Of a stretch of DNA of 64,000 nt, positions 35,440-47,332 are shown one piece after another. Both the position numbers and the translations under genes were made by a program. The notes beneath the pieces were generated by a model. That model ran no database searches, was not told the DNA's origin, and saw only the letters and a program-made list of their open reading frames with translations. This DNA comes from Pteria penguin (lineage: Eukaryota; Mollusca; Bivalvia; Pterioida; Pteriidae): assembly GCA_035048485.1 (NCBI GenBank), contig CM068587.1, forward strand, positions 43,151,842-43,215,841, in the 5' to 3' direction. Each line of letters opens with the position of its first letter. Positions within the stretch are counted from its first letter, which is position 1.

Positions 35440-36630
35440 TCCTTTGATTTTTCCTTTGGAGAGCATCATAATTAATCCGCATTTTTGAGATACGGATAAC
35501 TTTCCTATTTCATGTGAATGCAGAAAAGATCAATAAACAAAATCCCCAAAATCACACCAAAAAAAAAACTTCTAAAAGCTAATTGAAAATCCATCTAAAC
35601 GTGGGGAGTTCTTGGTTGATTTCAGTGTTGATAACACTTCTGATTTGGTGATAGGTCTGTGTGAGCGTTACCTGATCGCCAATTCGGCAAATGCGAATTC
35701 AAAATTGAAATGGCTAAACGTTTTAATACACGAGTATCAAATTGGCAAATACATTTCGTAAATTAATTTTTTCAGGGTTTTTTTTCTGGTTATATCGTTA
35801 GCATAAATCATTGTCTTCATAACACTTTGTCAAACTTCAAAGTGATTGCAATGTAAACCATCTCTAAACATTCTGAACAGTGAACATGGTTAAACAAAGT
35901 TCTTTGACATCATATCAAGGGTTTATACAATTGCTGAGTGGCACCCCATCATTAGAATCTGTGACAACAGATACACGGTTCAGGTATCGATGTTTGTTGA
36001 CACGCATTGTACTACCTCATTATGAATTATAGGATGGGTGTCACACAAATATCGATACCTGAATCCTTTGACAGCAGAAGAACAAGATGAATCACCAATT
36101 AAGAAAAATGCTAACAAACGTAACAAATCAACTTAGTTTACGGAGTTTGGATGGTTAATAGAAAAAAAAATGATGAATTTTATTGGCAGTTTTGTCATTA
36201 GTTATTTTTTCAAAATTAAATTTTCTAAAATTCTAGTATAAGTTGTTTTGTCTATTATACCTGACTAATGGCTTACACATTTGGCTAATGAATTTGTGCT
36301 TGCATTAGTCAAATGGCTATTGAACAATTTATGCAACTGCTAGCACAGTAAGTTCATCTAGAATTAATTTATCCCCATCAGTTAGTTTAGGTACATTTTC
36401 ATTTCGAAAAAATCTGACTAAATCTGCTATCTCCAATTGATGGTCCCTGGATTTATATACTAATATATAAAAGATTTTAACTTCTTTTAATATTTAGAAT
36501 TAATCAGTTACAATTTCCCCAGAATCTTTGAGAATTTCAAACATGGTTTATTAGTATAATTGCGTTTTTCCAAAGACAGAAAATATTTTGTAGGCTTTTC
36601 ACCATCCTCAATACCCTTAGATCTAGATCT
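35440..36630 (-). pseudogene. L1/Tx1-like LINE, linker and RT N-terminal half
   Basis: From 36630 down, minus frames give KSLQNIFCLWKN or, one frame over, a FSLEKRNYTNK-type block, which precedes RT in L1-like proteins. After degraded sequence, about 35680-35440 gives STLKSTKNSPRLDGFSISF, matching the RT block SMKNNKSPGxDGLxxEFYK, and later a GLIMMLSKGKIKG stretch at the next RT block. Multiple stops are present. The reading then jumps to 32170 across the inserted repeats. Confidence 0.7.
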
Positions 36631-37700
36631 TAAAAGCAAACCCTGTATTTCAAATTTTCTATATCATCCAAAGATTTGTTTAGTTCATCAATTTCATTTA
36701 GAATATCTAAATTGTGTGAATTGTCAAATTCCGTTTGCTTTCTTGATATTTGTTTATAAACCTCTTCCTTGAGTTTGCATCTCTCCCTTTTCTTTGCTGC
36801 GCAGTAAGGAATAGTAGCATCATGGATTTTTAATAATACAACTTCTAAAAATAGAATAGTTAGGTTTGATATATTTTCAGTGTCTACCCCTTGTGCACTT
36901 TTTGTCTTTTTAATGACATCTTTAACAAGATTTACATAAACCCTATCATGTAATAAGGAGTTGTTGACATGCCAGACTCCTTTACCTTTTACTTTATCAG
37001 ATATATTAAACTGTATTTCAACAAAAGCATGATCATTTCGATGCCCAAGGGATATCGATACCTCATGAACAATGCTTAACAATTCCTCTGAAATTAAAAA
37101 GAAATCCAATCGCGCTTGTTTTATAGGATTACGTTGACTCCTTGTATATTTCCTACTATCTGGATATACAACTCTCCAAGGATCTACTAAGTTAAATTCG
37201 TTTTAAAGATTTTCAATTACTTTTGCACTCTTGGTGTTATTTTGTACAACATAATTAAAACAATCCATACCGAAATCTTGGACTAAATTCTAATCTCCAC
37301 ATAGTATTATAAAATCATTTTCAAAATGCCCCAGCTCATTTTTCACAGTAGTATAAAATTTGGGAGAATCTAAGTTTAGGCCATATAGATTTACTAATGT
37401 GACAGATAAGTGTTTGGCTATGATAATGTCACTAATAAGGAAATTACCCTCTTGATCTGTTTTCTATTTACGTAAATCATATTCAGATGTATTATTATAC
37501 CGGTTTAGAACACCTTTGGCATTATTTCGGCCAAGAGACATAGTATGATCTAAGCCCAATTGCGCATGCACAATACGGTCATCTTCTTTAATAATATGCG
37601 AATCCTGCAAACAATATATATCACACTTCTTTTCTCTTAGAAAATTAAATACATCCTTTCTCTTTCGTGTATCTTTTAGCCCCTGCAGTTCATTGAAGCT
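36630..37700 (-). pseudogene. L1/Tx1-like LINE, apurinic endonuclease domain
   Basis: From about 37700 down: LKDTRKRKDVFNFLREKKCD then IYCLQDSHI (EN block NxxGLxxxxKRxxVFxxLxxxxxDIxxLQETH), NLYGLNLDSPKFY, IILCGD, then a 159-aa open frame MDFFLISEELL with GHRNDHAFVEIQF (SDHxxV block) and GKGVWHVNNSLLHDRVYV (GKGxWKxNxSLL). This endonuclease nicks target DNA for reverse transcription. Stops near 37440 and 37290 and the DSH in place of ETH show decay. Confidence 0.85.
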
Positions 37701-38676
37701 ATTTTAAACGTAGACACACTTATAATAAATTGATTTGCTGTACAGAATACCGTTCACTCGCCTCATACACACACCATTCACATAACAACAACAAATACAA
37801 AACATAATTGCTATTTGCACTTCCAAAATAAAACTCATTTAAAAAGTAAACAAATTAGATGTATAAGAAACACTACACGCCTTTGACCGATAAATGTATA
37901 GCTGATTTGCACTGTCTGCATGCTTTTTATCTGCCCAGGTGAAAAAGATTCGACAAGTCAATACCAGGTACAGATCAAACACACTAGTAAGTTGATGTCA
38001 GGTCCAGGTATACCTGCATGTATATCATCACATGAGATTTATAGAGATGAACGCCAACGTGACTGTAGCTCGACCTAGCACTGATATTGAACACATTTTT
38101 TCTGTGCAGGTGTACACTGAATTGATCAAGTGTGGGTCCAGACAAACTAGTAAGCGCTTAGTGCGCTGTGTTGTCGCGTAAACGGCAAATGAATAAATCG
38201 TCACACGGAATTTAGAATTGGTCAACATGGATGTTCTGAACTGCTCTTCAAGGGTGTATCAGATAATATTCGAGCCCACACTTCACCGCTAAGATCGCTT
38301 TAGCACCATAAATGGATATGACAATGTAGACAAGCTTAGATTTTCTCTTCTCTTTTGGAGAGAGGCCTTTTCTCTCATTCAGCAGTTAAGCACACAAGCG
38401 TGTGCATATGATAACCATGATCCAAAGCAATAAGCATTGAACTGTCATATGTTGGACATGAAGCGGTAATTGCTGTTAACAATAGTAACCACACTTGTAC
38501 TTGGACTTGCGTTGAAGTAGGAAACATTGTGGGAAACTTTGTTTTATAATCTGTCCATTCATTATAGAGTTTGTGAAAACAGTTCTTTTACAGTTTAAAT
38601 GGGATAGGAATAGAAACTAACAGAAAGCTTCAGTGCAATTGTGGTTGTGCAAGATGCAATACTCGGGACTCAGTAC
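37701..38676. other. No gene recognised
   Basis: Mixed-composition DNA between the LINE 5' end and the second 835-bp repeat. It may include the LINE 5' untranslated region at its left edge. Confidence 0.4.
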
Positions 38677-39511
38677 TTTTTTGGTCGGAATTGCATAGCA
38701 ATTCCAGACCCTAGTCGTTACAATAAGCTGTGGAGAATGCGTGGAACGCAGAAAATATCTCCTCGTGTATAAATAGTGCGTCAATATTTAGAAAAAGCGT
38801 GATTAGATTTACTTTCAGTACTTATAATTCATATTGTACGAGTCAATACAAGATAAGTTTGATCAGATGAGAAAATAGATGTGCCGTTATTCCATTGATT
38901 TAGACGAGTTATATTCATGCGCTGAAGGACATGCAGTCTTTCCAAATACTTGACGGAAAGTCCCGAAAAAGTACGATTGACATTATTGTGTAGCTGTGCC
39001 GTAATTTAAAAAGTACACTACTAGTCCGTACTAGTATCCGTTGTATTATAATTAATAAAACTATCGCTTGTTTTTATAGCAGTGGAATTCGAATTACTCT
39101 ACAATCTTCTCGTCACAACGATAAACAAACGTCTCGGTAGTTGTTGATATGTAATGCTACTAAAAATAGCCAGTTATTTATAGATCTCAAAGTGTAAACG
39201 TGGTTTTCCCCAAATGTACATGTACAGCGGGAGACTGTCCAGATTGTTAATTTCACACTAATGTCAATATCAAAAGTGATGAGAGAATGAGATAACTATA
39301 TAGTACGAGACGGAGACGTACAGGGGTGTACAGGGACGGAGCCATTGTTTATATGAAAACGAGCACCTGTGCGCAGACCATGTTTTTGTCAATACTGATC
39401 CTAAACACTACACGCTTGGTGTGTGATCTCTTGGTGGTTCACGACTTTATTACCTTTGATGTACTTGACCATGCAATTCCGACCTTGAGGACTTTCAAGT
39501 CCTTTCATTTA
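38677..39511 (+). mobile_element. Dispersed 835-bp repeat element, copy 2
   Basis: Same orientation, and near-identical with scattered substitutions and small indels, to 8922-9754. The same terminal palindromes are present, and the 67-68-codon ORF is preserved at 39326-39529 despite the divergence. Confidence 0.85.
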
Positions 39512-40200
39512 GAAAAAAGAAATGGATGAAAATTTGATTTTATTACATGGTTTTGGATATTGTAGTACAGTTTACCAGAGTACTGACTACTGGAATTTCC
39601 CATGAGCTCCAACTGTTTTAGACATCCTAGTGTGATTTTCTGTGTATAAATGTAAATCCCTTAGTCAGGGTCTTCTTAACTCAAACTGCTCTCCATAGGC
39701 CCTCAACGCTCTAGCTGTTGAGAGCTGACATTGTACGGATGTGAATTTTTATGGTACTTTCTCCCAAATTTGAGTCGGATGGGAATGAAACTTGACTAAA
39801 ATATTCATTTAGCAGCATAGCATAGTAAGATAACGTGAATGCAGTTTTTGGCCAGATTTCAAAGCAGTTCCAGTCTATAGATTGGTGCTGTCCATCTGTC
39901 TGTCTGTCCACCAACATTTTGGTTAAATTTTTTGATTGAAGCAAAATCTCATCAACTAAGAGGAGTTTAAACATAATAATTCACACATAGGTTTTTATGA
40001 CCCGAGTTTTCAAATTCTGCCACAACTTTTGACCTAGTGACCTTGATCTTGGACTTTGACCTACGTTTAAAAAACTTTTAACTACATGTATATGCTATAT
40101 GTTTTGAATCAATAGGTGTAGGTGATGATGTGCTTTCAAATGGTTCTGTGACTTTTGACCTTGTGACCTTGATCTTGTTTTGAATTTGCTTTGCAATCTG
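39512..40200. repeat. Dispersed 'GACCTTGATCTTG' type repeats; no gene recognised
   Basis: Contains repeated TTTTGACCTAGTGACCTTG / TTTTGACCTTGTGACCTTG modules (about 40027, 40147) and a CTGTCTGTCTGTCC run at 39896. No coding signal. Confidence 0.5.
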
Positions 40201-40710
40201 GCTATACTGTCTTTATAACAGTACGTCTTTTGATTGTTCTGCTGTTACGGTGAGGGGGAAGGTGGGCCCGTAAACCGGTTAACCACACCATTTGTTTGGC
40301 TTTTGTCAAATTAAATGACCGTCCTAAGTCGGTATCGTAATTGCACTACAATCAAATACTTTTGTAATGTGTTAAATGTTCTATTATATTATTTATTTTC
40401 ATGTATTGTATACTGAGGAAGTTCTACGGTCGTTACAAGACTCTTATTACTCCATATGATATCTCGTTATCCAGACTTTTAAATGATATTCTGGACCGAG
40501 ACCGATTCCGATCACTTTACACAGATTTGACACCTTCTATACTAGAAGGTTACCTACTTCGACTTCTCCATATATAAATACATATGGAATTCACACGATT
40601 TGACTCTTTCTACGGGGTATATGTGACGGGTGTTGCTAGCAAGCAGGAGATGCTCACTCTCCCCGGGCACCTGATCTCACTCCATCACAGGGGTTCACAT
40701 ATGCTCTTCA
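40201..40710 (+). pseudogene. Retroelement RT tail remnant (Penelope-like) with 3' sequence
   Basis: 40413-40496 translates in one frame to LRKFYGRYKTLITPYDISL followed by SRLLNDILD. Penelope-like reverse transcriptase proteins from cnidarians and molluscs have a closely similar LRKFYGRHxxLVxxYxISxSxM segment at the end of the RT part. Downstream, 40580-40670 reads FTRFDSFYGVYVTGVASKQ, plausible as an eroded GIY-YIG-side or 3' tail segment. Only a short piece survives; the clade is inferred from that one block. Confidence 0.5.
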
Positions 40711-41579
40711 AGTAGACATATTTTGTTATTTTCCATTTGTTTTTCATTTTCACTGATTTTGTATGTCCTATGGTTTCATGATTTTTGGACTTGTGGTTTG
40801 GATTTATCCATCATCTTTACATAGCTCCATGGTGACTTCTGCCACATAACTAAGCCGGTAACTCCTCTTTTTTCTTTCTGAAATTTATGTGATATCATAA
40901 AATATAAATGCTTTTGCCGGCCTGTTGACATTTTCAGTTTTCGTGTCATGTGACCATCCTCCGCAAACTAAAGTGTTCACGAATAAAAGGGCACATACTC
41001 ATATGCAGCACATTTTATTTTAGGCGTCATTTTGGTTTTTTTACGCATATATATAGTTTTTTTGTTTCAAAGAAAACCCTGCACATGGATGGAAGAAATT
41101 TGTGGAAAATATTTGGTCACATTGAGGGCAAATAATTAAACTCATGTAATAGAAAAATATAATTTTTGATGACTTTGGGGATGATTTTTAGTGTTATTTC
41201 GAAGACTTATCGTGTTATTTCAGTGAATTTCTGTTATTTCTGTGATTCTATGTACCCCGGTTTCTAATGTTTTATCCAAAACTGCAAAAGAGCCGATTCC
41301 AACATAGTCTTTGAATAAATTTTTTTTCAATACAAGCCCAAAGGACAGGTACATGTAACAGACAGAATTAAGAAGCCGGAACAGATTTTCCCATGTCTGA
41401 GGTTTTTTGATACCTTTTATTTGTCGAAAAAGAAATGGTGGTTGTCTTTTAATCAATTTTCAGCAAGGTTTATTTTTCAAAGACTGCCAAAAGGAGACTT
41501 GACTCACAACCTCTAGGTCATAAGCCAAGCACCTTGCTGAATGAACAAAGCCAGTGAGGTTTTTTTTCAAAGGTACCGA
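40711..41579. other. No gene recognised
   Basis: AT-rich DNA with only short random frames. Confidence 0.45.
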
Positions 41580-41690
41580 ATAATAATGTTAAAAGATCAA
41601 TGTTTGGGAAAAATTTAGATAAATTTTGGGAAAAATCAGTGAAATTTGCTTTTGGAAGGTGCCTTATAATGGACCTGATTTAAAGAAATA
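41580..41690 (-). repeat. Dispersed repeat, copy 2 (inverted partner of 5100-5215)
   Basis: The reverse complement starts near AAATCAGGTCCATTATAAGG and ends near CAAACATTGATCTTTTAAC, matching 5100-5215 with about one difference in eight to ten bases. Confidence 0.7.
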
Positions 41691-41769
41691 AAACCACTGC
41701 AAGTTGGCCCATGAGACAGGGATGCAGAATATTATATCATGTTGATCATTTATTTGAGAAAAATCCCTC

Positions 41770-41990
41770 TGGGGCCAGTTGTTCAAAACATAGTTTGTGT
41801 ACGAATTTGTAGCATATGAAACAAACTTAGTGAAGCAAGTTAGATTTCTATACAGAATTCTTATAAACTGAATTAATTGTCTCTCAAATTTTAACCAGTG
41901 GTTTAACTTTTGAAGGACTGACCCCTGACAACCTGTCAAACAGTTGTTGTCTAGTTTGATAAAACTTAAGTATGGGAAGATGTGCAGCAA
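41770..41990. repeat. Fragment related to the GGGGCCAGTTGT MITE
   Basis: Starts GGGGCCAGTTGTTCAAAAC, the same end as the element at 42344-42587. The far end is diverged and no clean inverted repeat remains. Confidence 0.5.
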
Positions 41991-42343
41991 GCAAAAATTG
42001 TAGTTAATTTGACGAACAAATCATTGAAAATGACAGTGACAAAACTTAGTCATAATTAATATAGCATACCTGAGATCTTTACACTGATATATTGGTACAT
42101 CATTACAGTGTACATGTTTGTATTAAAAGTAGAGTGATGCAGTGTATGAAAAGTAGTTCTCTGGAAAAAAAACTGACCTTTACATGGGCAGGATTTCTCA
42201 TTTGTAGAAACTCAGATGAAAATTCAAATCTGGTCTGGATAAGATAGAAAAGATATATTATCACAAAGTCCATTTGTTGTTAGTATATTAGCTGACTTTG
42301 CCTTGATTTTTATGTTGTTACATGTAGTACATCAACTCAATCT

Positions 42344-42587
42344 GGGGCCAGTTGTTCAAAATCTTAATCAGTTTTAAGCTAACCAGTTGTTAAAGTTTGA
42401 GATACAATTAATCTGATTTATAAGATTTCTGTGTAAATATCTAAATTACATTACACAACTGGATTCAAGTGCAACAAATAAGTACACAAATTTTGACTTG
42501 AAGATTTCTCATTTCTATGATATAGTCAAATAAAGTTTAACCATTAGTGAAGTTAACCAGGAGTTAAAGTTACGTACAACTGGCCCC
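42344..42587. mobile_element. 244-bp MITE with GGGGCCAGTTGT termini
   Basis: Perfect 12-bp inverted ends, GGGGCCAGTTGT and ACAACTGGCCCC. A subterminal TTAACCAG/GTTAAAG motif appears near both ends. No coding content. Confidence 0.75.
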
Positions 42588-42627
42588 TGATTAAAACTAA
42601 ATCTTCGTATCTCTATTCGGCTTATCT

Positions 42628-42941
42628 ATTTGTCCCATTGCGGATAAAGATCTGGCAAAACCCCATAGGGGTCATGCTCTGGTTAACTCTGTTTCATTCT
42701 CTAGAATGGTTATTCCCCATAGCCGATCAATGACTCGGCTAGGCATTTGCAAGTGACACAATACGCAGCAAACAGTGTTCAAAGACTACCTTGTAGGTTT
42801 TGCTTACACTGAAGTGAAACATACAAATGCTGGGGATATTAATTTGATTCCTAGGAATTTGAAGCCAATCCACTGAGTGGATTCTCCAGAATTTGACACC
42901 TTACAGAGTTTCACCAGATCTTTATCCGCAATGGGACAAAT
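42628..42941. mobile_element. 314-bp MITE with 28-bp perfect terminal inverted repeats
   Basis: ATTTGTCCCATTGCGGATAA begins a 28-bp left end that is perfectly inverted at 42914-42941. A target duplication is not clear. It lies only 40 bp from the preceding MITE. Confidence 0.85.
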
Positions 42942-44137
42942 TGGAAGGGGGAAGAAAGTTATGGTTTTAATCAGATTGTACATTTACTATGCCTAATGAT
43001 CTTTATATGTCAAATGTTCAAACTGAGCTGTTAAAACACCATGTTTCGTTTAATAGACTGGCATACCTGACACTGTTTCACCCTGTTAGAGCTCATCAGG
43101 CCGTCTGGAAGACGACGACAGTGTTTTCATTCGGAGGACTTCACTTTTACTATTTCATATAATGTCAGTTCATCACTTGATACAATACAGTTCTTGATGT
43201 TGTCTTTGTTTAATTCCAGCACATATAATGTATAATGTAACAGGGATCAATCTTGTACACTGTCCACACACACATAGACAGTCCACATGATGGTTAAATT
43301 CCCACGATGTCATATTTATCCTAGGCTATCTTGTATGAACTTGCTGTCTATTACACAGGCACCGAGTCATCACGAAATGTTCAGTAGATGTGATCCTGAA
43401 GATGTCTCGTATAAAGCTGCTCCATCTTAAAAAGTCTCCGAATTTAGATGCAAATGATTATGATCCTGTTATTTTTCTTATTTATGTTAAAGTCACAATT
43501 CTGGATTTTAGTCAGCAGTTACACAGGCAAGATATCGCATATGTGAAATAAAGGTCACATCTAAACTAACAACATTGTGCAAGTCCTTTCACAGTGACAT
43601 CATTAGTAAGGGCACTTCATTTCAGAATGGCATCATCAGTAAGGGCACTTCATTTCTATCATTTCTCCATAGTCACATAATGTTATTCCATCCAGATTAA
43701 CACATGCAAACATGTATGTATATTGTTGTTTTGTTGATCTAAAGCAGATTTCTGTATTACTTGTTTCATAACATGCCGCTGCCTCCGATATGAAAAGTTG
43801 AAAACACTGCCTGCCTGTATCTGTAACTGCTAAAAACATCAGATAATAAGTGTCAGATTTCACACCACAGATTTTCACTTTAGATGTTATTTTTCAGATA
43901 ATCCAGTACGAAGAAGAGTTTCATGAGGGAGTTTGTGATAATATCTAGTCGTTGGAAAAGATTGTTATTCAAAGTTGGTGCTGTAACATGCGGCAATTAT
44001 GCAGGTAAACTCCTGTTAGACAAGCTGTTGTGATCATTGTTTCTTTTTCAGTTCGTCACGGTGAAGTCTTGTTTGAAACCTGAAATGAAAGAACAATTTA
44101 ATCTAAACCCAAAGTAAAAAAGTGTCTCGAAATTTAG
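42942..44137. other. No gene recognised
   Basis: Unique-looking DNA. GGCACTTCATTTC(AG) is duplicated at 43611-43660. An 80-codon minus frame (43636-43878) has several Cys but no recognisable domain, and no splice context was judged convincing. Confidence 0.4.
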
Positions 44138-44325
44138 ACCTTTGCAAGGGACCCTCTCAAAAACAGTGAGGGATGTTTTACGTGCCACACCTATCATGAC
44201 ATGGGACCTCGTTTTTCTTTCTGTCTTATCAGAAAGACAGAACACTGGTGTGCCCATGGCAGGAATTGAACCCTGGACTGCTTGATCACGAGCCGAGCAC
44301 CTTATACACTAGGCCACACTGGCTT
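44138..44325 (-). mobile_element. tRNA-derived SINE, truncated
   Basis: The minus strand begins with a tRNA-like head: CCAGTGTGGCCTAGTGTATA (box A) and a box B-like GTTCAATTCC. The body matches the SINEs just to the right but the 3' part is missing. Confidence 0.75.
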
Positions 44326-44351
44326 AGATATATTAGTATAAGACATACATT

Positions 44352-44620
44352 GATTGATTATTGTTTTACGTCACTCCAGGATTATTTCACGTATATGGTG
44401 AAGGCATAGATCTGCCTGATGCATTGTATGCAAATTTAGACCTTTGCATCGGACCCACCTGAAGCAGTGAGGGATCTTTTACGTGCCACACCTACCGTGA
44501 CACGAGGGTTTTTACTGTCTCATCTGAAAGACAGAACACTGGTGTGCCCAAGGCAGGAGTTGAACCCGGGACCTCTCGATTACGAGCCGAGCACCTTATC
44601 CACTAGGCCACACTGGCTTA
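44352..44620 (-). mobile_element. tRNA-derived SINE, full length
   Basis: Minus-strand head GTGGCCTAGTGGATAAGG (box A) and GGTCCCGGGTTCAACTCC (box B) at tRNA spacing. The body includes a conserved GATCCCTCACTGCTTC stretch, and the tail is AATCAATCA repeats. Confidence 0.88.
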
Positions 44621-44746
44621 TATATATAAGACAAACAAGAGTTGTCAGTTGAAGAGACAGCTAGCAGGTGGCAAATAAATTTAAATAGCAAGTGTTTTGT
44701 AAGTCATTCTGTGAGGTCAAGGTCAAAATGTAAAAAAAAATTGATG

Positions 44747-45023
44747 TGATTGATTGATTGATTTTTGTTTTACGTCACACCACGAATATTTCACGTATAT
44801 GGTGACAGCATCTGCCTGATGCGGGGCATACAAATTTTGACCTTTGCAATGGACCCACCCGAAGCAGTGAGGGATCTTTAACGTGCCATGCATACCACGA
44901 CACGGGGCCTCGGTTTTTACTGTCTCATCAGAAAGACATGACACCGGCATGACCAGAGCGGGAATCGAGCCCCAGCCTCCCGATCAGGAGTCCGACGCGA
45001 TACCACTAGGCCACGCCGGCTTA
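44747..45023 (-). mobile_element. tRNA-derived SINE, full length
   Basis: Same family as 44352-44620. The head reads GTGGCCTAGTGGTATCGCG with a different D-arm region; box B is GGGCTCGATTCCCGC. The tail is ATCAATCAATCACATC. It is almost identical to 56371-56637, so it belongs to that subfamily. Confidence 0.88.
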
Positions 45024-45559
45024 AAATTGATGTGTAATGAAAGTTTTTTTCACAAGGAATACACACATGAAATATTTAAGCCCCATCCATTGTTGTTCAT
45101 AAGTTTTATAATGATTCAGGTCAAGATTTTTGTCTATGGACGACGACAACGCTGCCCAACGGGGGCATGACAACAGCTCTCTGGACATTCGTCAGGACGA
45201 GCTGTGTTAATAATGATATATTATACCGGTAATTTGTTACCCTCTTCCCTCATTTTTAAACCCTTGTCTTTCTAAAGGTATAAATATACAGGGTTTGCCT
45301 TGTTCAAATATAGATTCCTTAGGATCACAGCTTTCATTTAGTACTATGGTTTTAGACCTAGTGCCATTCAGCTTGGAATTTGACCTACTTTTTAAAAACT
45401 TTAACCTGAGCTGTATCCTTTGAAACAATGTTCAGACTTCTTTTGAGTCCAGCTTGAGGTGTATCCAAAAACATGTTTTTTCCTACGATAAATTAGAATT
45501 AAACAGGTCATTTGTGGTCAGACTCTCTATTCTTACCATCTAGCACTTTTATTTAGCAT
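45024..45559. repeat. Dispersed repeat fragments; no gene recognised
   Basis: GGACGACGACAACGCTGCC and ACAACAGCTCTCTGGACATT (45135-45190) look like the end of a dispersed repeat. The rest is AT-rich with no coding signal. Confidence 0.4.
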
Positions 45560-46040
45560 ACAGTATTCACATACATACCTTCTGGTCTTTAAATTGATGC
45601 CTCTTTATAGATCATGTATCAAAACATCTTCATTTCAAGTGCTGACCTAGCATTACAGGGCCTTGATTGCAATCAGATTCCTCTTCATCTATGTATAACT
45701 GTAAAATCCAAGATTATATACAGGTTAGTAGAGAACATGAATCCTGAAGATTTCATTATGTTTTAACATAGAATACAAAAAAATATGTTTTTAAAGATTT
45801 TAGTGCGAGTTGTCACAATTTGTAGCAATTTAAGGTCTCTATTTCTTCCACTTACCACTTTCATTGAAACATTTATACCCACAGAGCCAAACATTCTTCA
45901 TCTTTCTGGAATATAGAAACCAAAACAGATACTTCACGGTACTTTGACAAGGGTCACAAAAAGACAGATGTGAATTATCAGAATTTGTAACAAGTTCAGA
46001 GATGCTGAAATCTTGAAAAAAGATGCAGGTCATTCAGACT
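45560..46040 (-). repeat. Diverged outlying copies of the 307-bp unit
   Basis: Blocks such as GACAGATGTGAATTATCAGA, TTTGTAACAAGTT, GAAGATTTCATT and CTACC/TTACCACTTTCA occur in the same order as in the 47.7-52.1 kb array but strongly diverged. The 64-codon minus frame at 45839-46033 corresponds to a shifted part of the unit and ends at a strong donor-like GTAAGT. A TTGGATTTTACAG acceptor-like site lies near 45700. This may be the ancestral, pre-amplification sequence. Confidence 0.6.
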
Positions 46041-46186
46041 GGCATCCTCATTATTTTTGCAGGTCGAAATGAAAGTTTGCTAGTCTGCAGAAGGTGAGAA
46101 GTTTGGAAATTTACAGTTTTACTATATCTGTTAAGTAAATAATTTGTTTACTTTGAACTATTTTAATTCATTTTGCGTGTACATAG

Positions 46187-47332
46187 TTGATTTTAGTTAT
46201 ATTCCACTTCAATTTCATAGATAATTTCATTCAACAAACTCTCATTCTTGCTCTCACTCGGGCTCATCCTTACTTTCACTCTCGGACTCGTCTTCTATTT
46301 CATACTTACTCCCTATGTCTTGTATGTTCACTGTCTCCATGGTTTGTGCTGTCTCCGTGGTTTGCTCACAGTCTCCGTGGTTTGTGCTGTCTCCGTGGTT
46401 TGTTCACTGTCTCCGTGGTTTGTTCACTGTCTCCATGGTTTGTTCACTGTCTCCATGGTTTGTGCTGTCTCCGTGGTTTGTTCACTGTCTCCATGGTTTG
46501 TTCACTGTCTCCATGGTTTGTGCTGTCTCCATGGTTTGTTCACTGTCTCCATGGTTTGTGCTGTCTCCATGGTTTGTTCACTGTCTCCGTGGTTTGTGCG
46601 GTCTCCATGGTTTGTTCACTGTCTCCGGGGTTTGTGCTGTCTCCATGGTTTGTGCGGTCTCTATGGTTTGTTCACTATCTCCGTGGTTTGTGCGGTCTCT
46701 GTGGTTTGTTTACTGTCTCCGTGGTTTGTACTGTCTCCATGGTTTGTTCACTGTCTCTGTGGTTTATGCGGTCTCTATGGTTTGTTCACTGTCTCTGTGG
46801 TTTGTGTTGTCTGTGGTTTTTGGTTTGTGCTATCTCCGTGATTTGTTCACTGTCTCCATGGTTTGTTCACTGTCTCCGTGGTTTGTGCTGTCTCCATGGT
46901 TTGTTCACTGTCTCTGTGATTTGTGCTGTCTCTGTGGTTTGTTCACTGTCTCTGTCGTTTGTGCCATCTCCGCAGTTTGTGCTGTCTCTGGGATTTGTGC
47001 TGTCTCAATGGTTTGTACTGTTTCCGTGTTCCGTGGTTTGTACTGTCTCCGTTGTTTCTGCTGTCTCCATGGTTTGTGCTGTCTCCGTGGTTTGTACTGT
47101 CTCTGTGGTCCGGGGTTTGTGCTGTCTCCATGGTTTGTGCTGTCTCAATGGTTTGTGCTGTCTCTTTCTTTTGCAGTCTCCTCAATCCCGGTCTCATCCC
47201 TATTCCATTTGTTTTGCAATGTCTCCTATTTTTCTTTGTTCTGTATTTCTTCTCTTGCCCCAGATTGTGATAAATCAACTTCTCCAGCAATGTGATTTGA
47301 TGACTGTGGTCTTGTTCTCTTCTTGTACATAG
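46187..47332 (+). other. 381-codon open frame through a minisatellite, probably not a gene
   Basis: The frame is long only because the minisatellite unit has no stop in any plus frame. The same peptide blocks (FTVSMVC, SLSPWFV, CLHGLCC) appear in turn in three overlapping frames (also 46248-46841 and 46315-47295). No signal peptide, domain or non-repeat conserved region supports translation. Confidence 0.3.
46318..47165 (+). repeat. 18/20-bp minisatellite, about 44 units
   Basis: Units are CTGTCTCCRTGGTTTGTTCA (20 bp) and CTGTCTCCRTGGTTTGTG (18 bp) in mixed order, with R alternating A/G at what would be a CpG. Later units are more diverged. It sits between the outlying and main copies of the 307-bp repeat. 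Confidence 0.96.

Noticed and set aside
43636..43878. 80-codon minus frame with several Cys
   Set aside because: Cys spacing matches no family I can name and there is no splice support.
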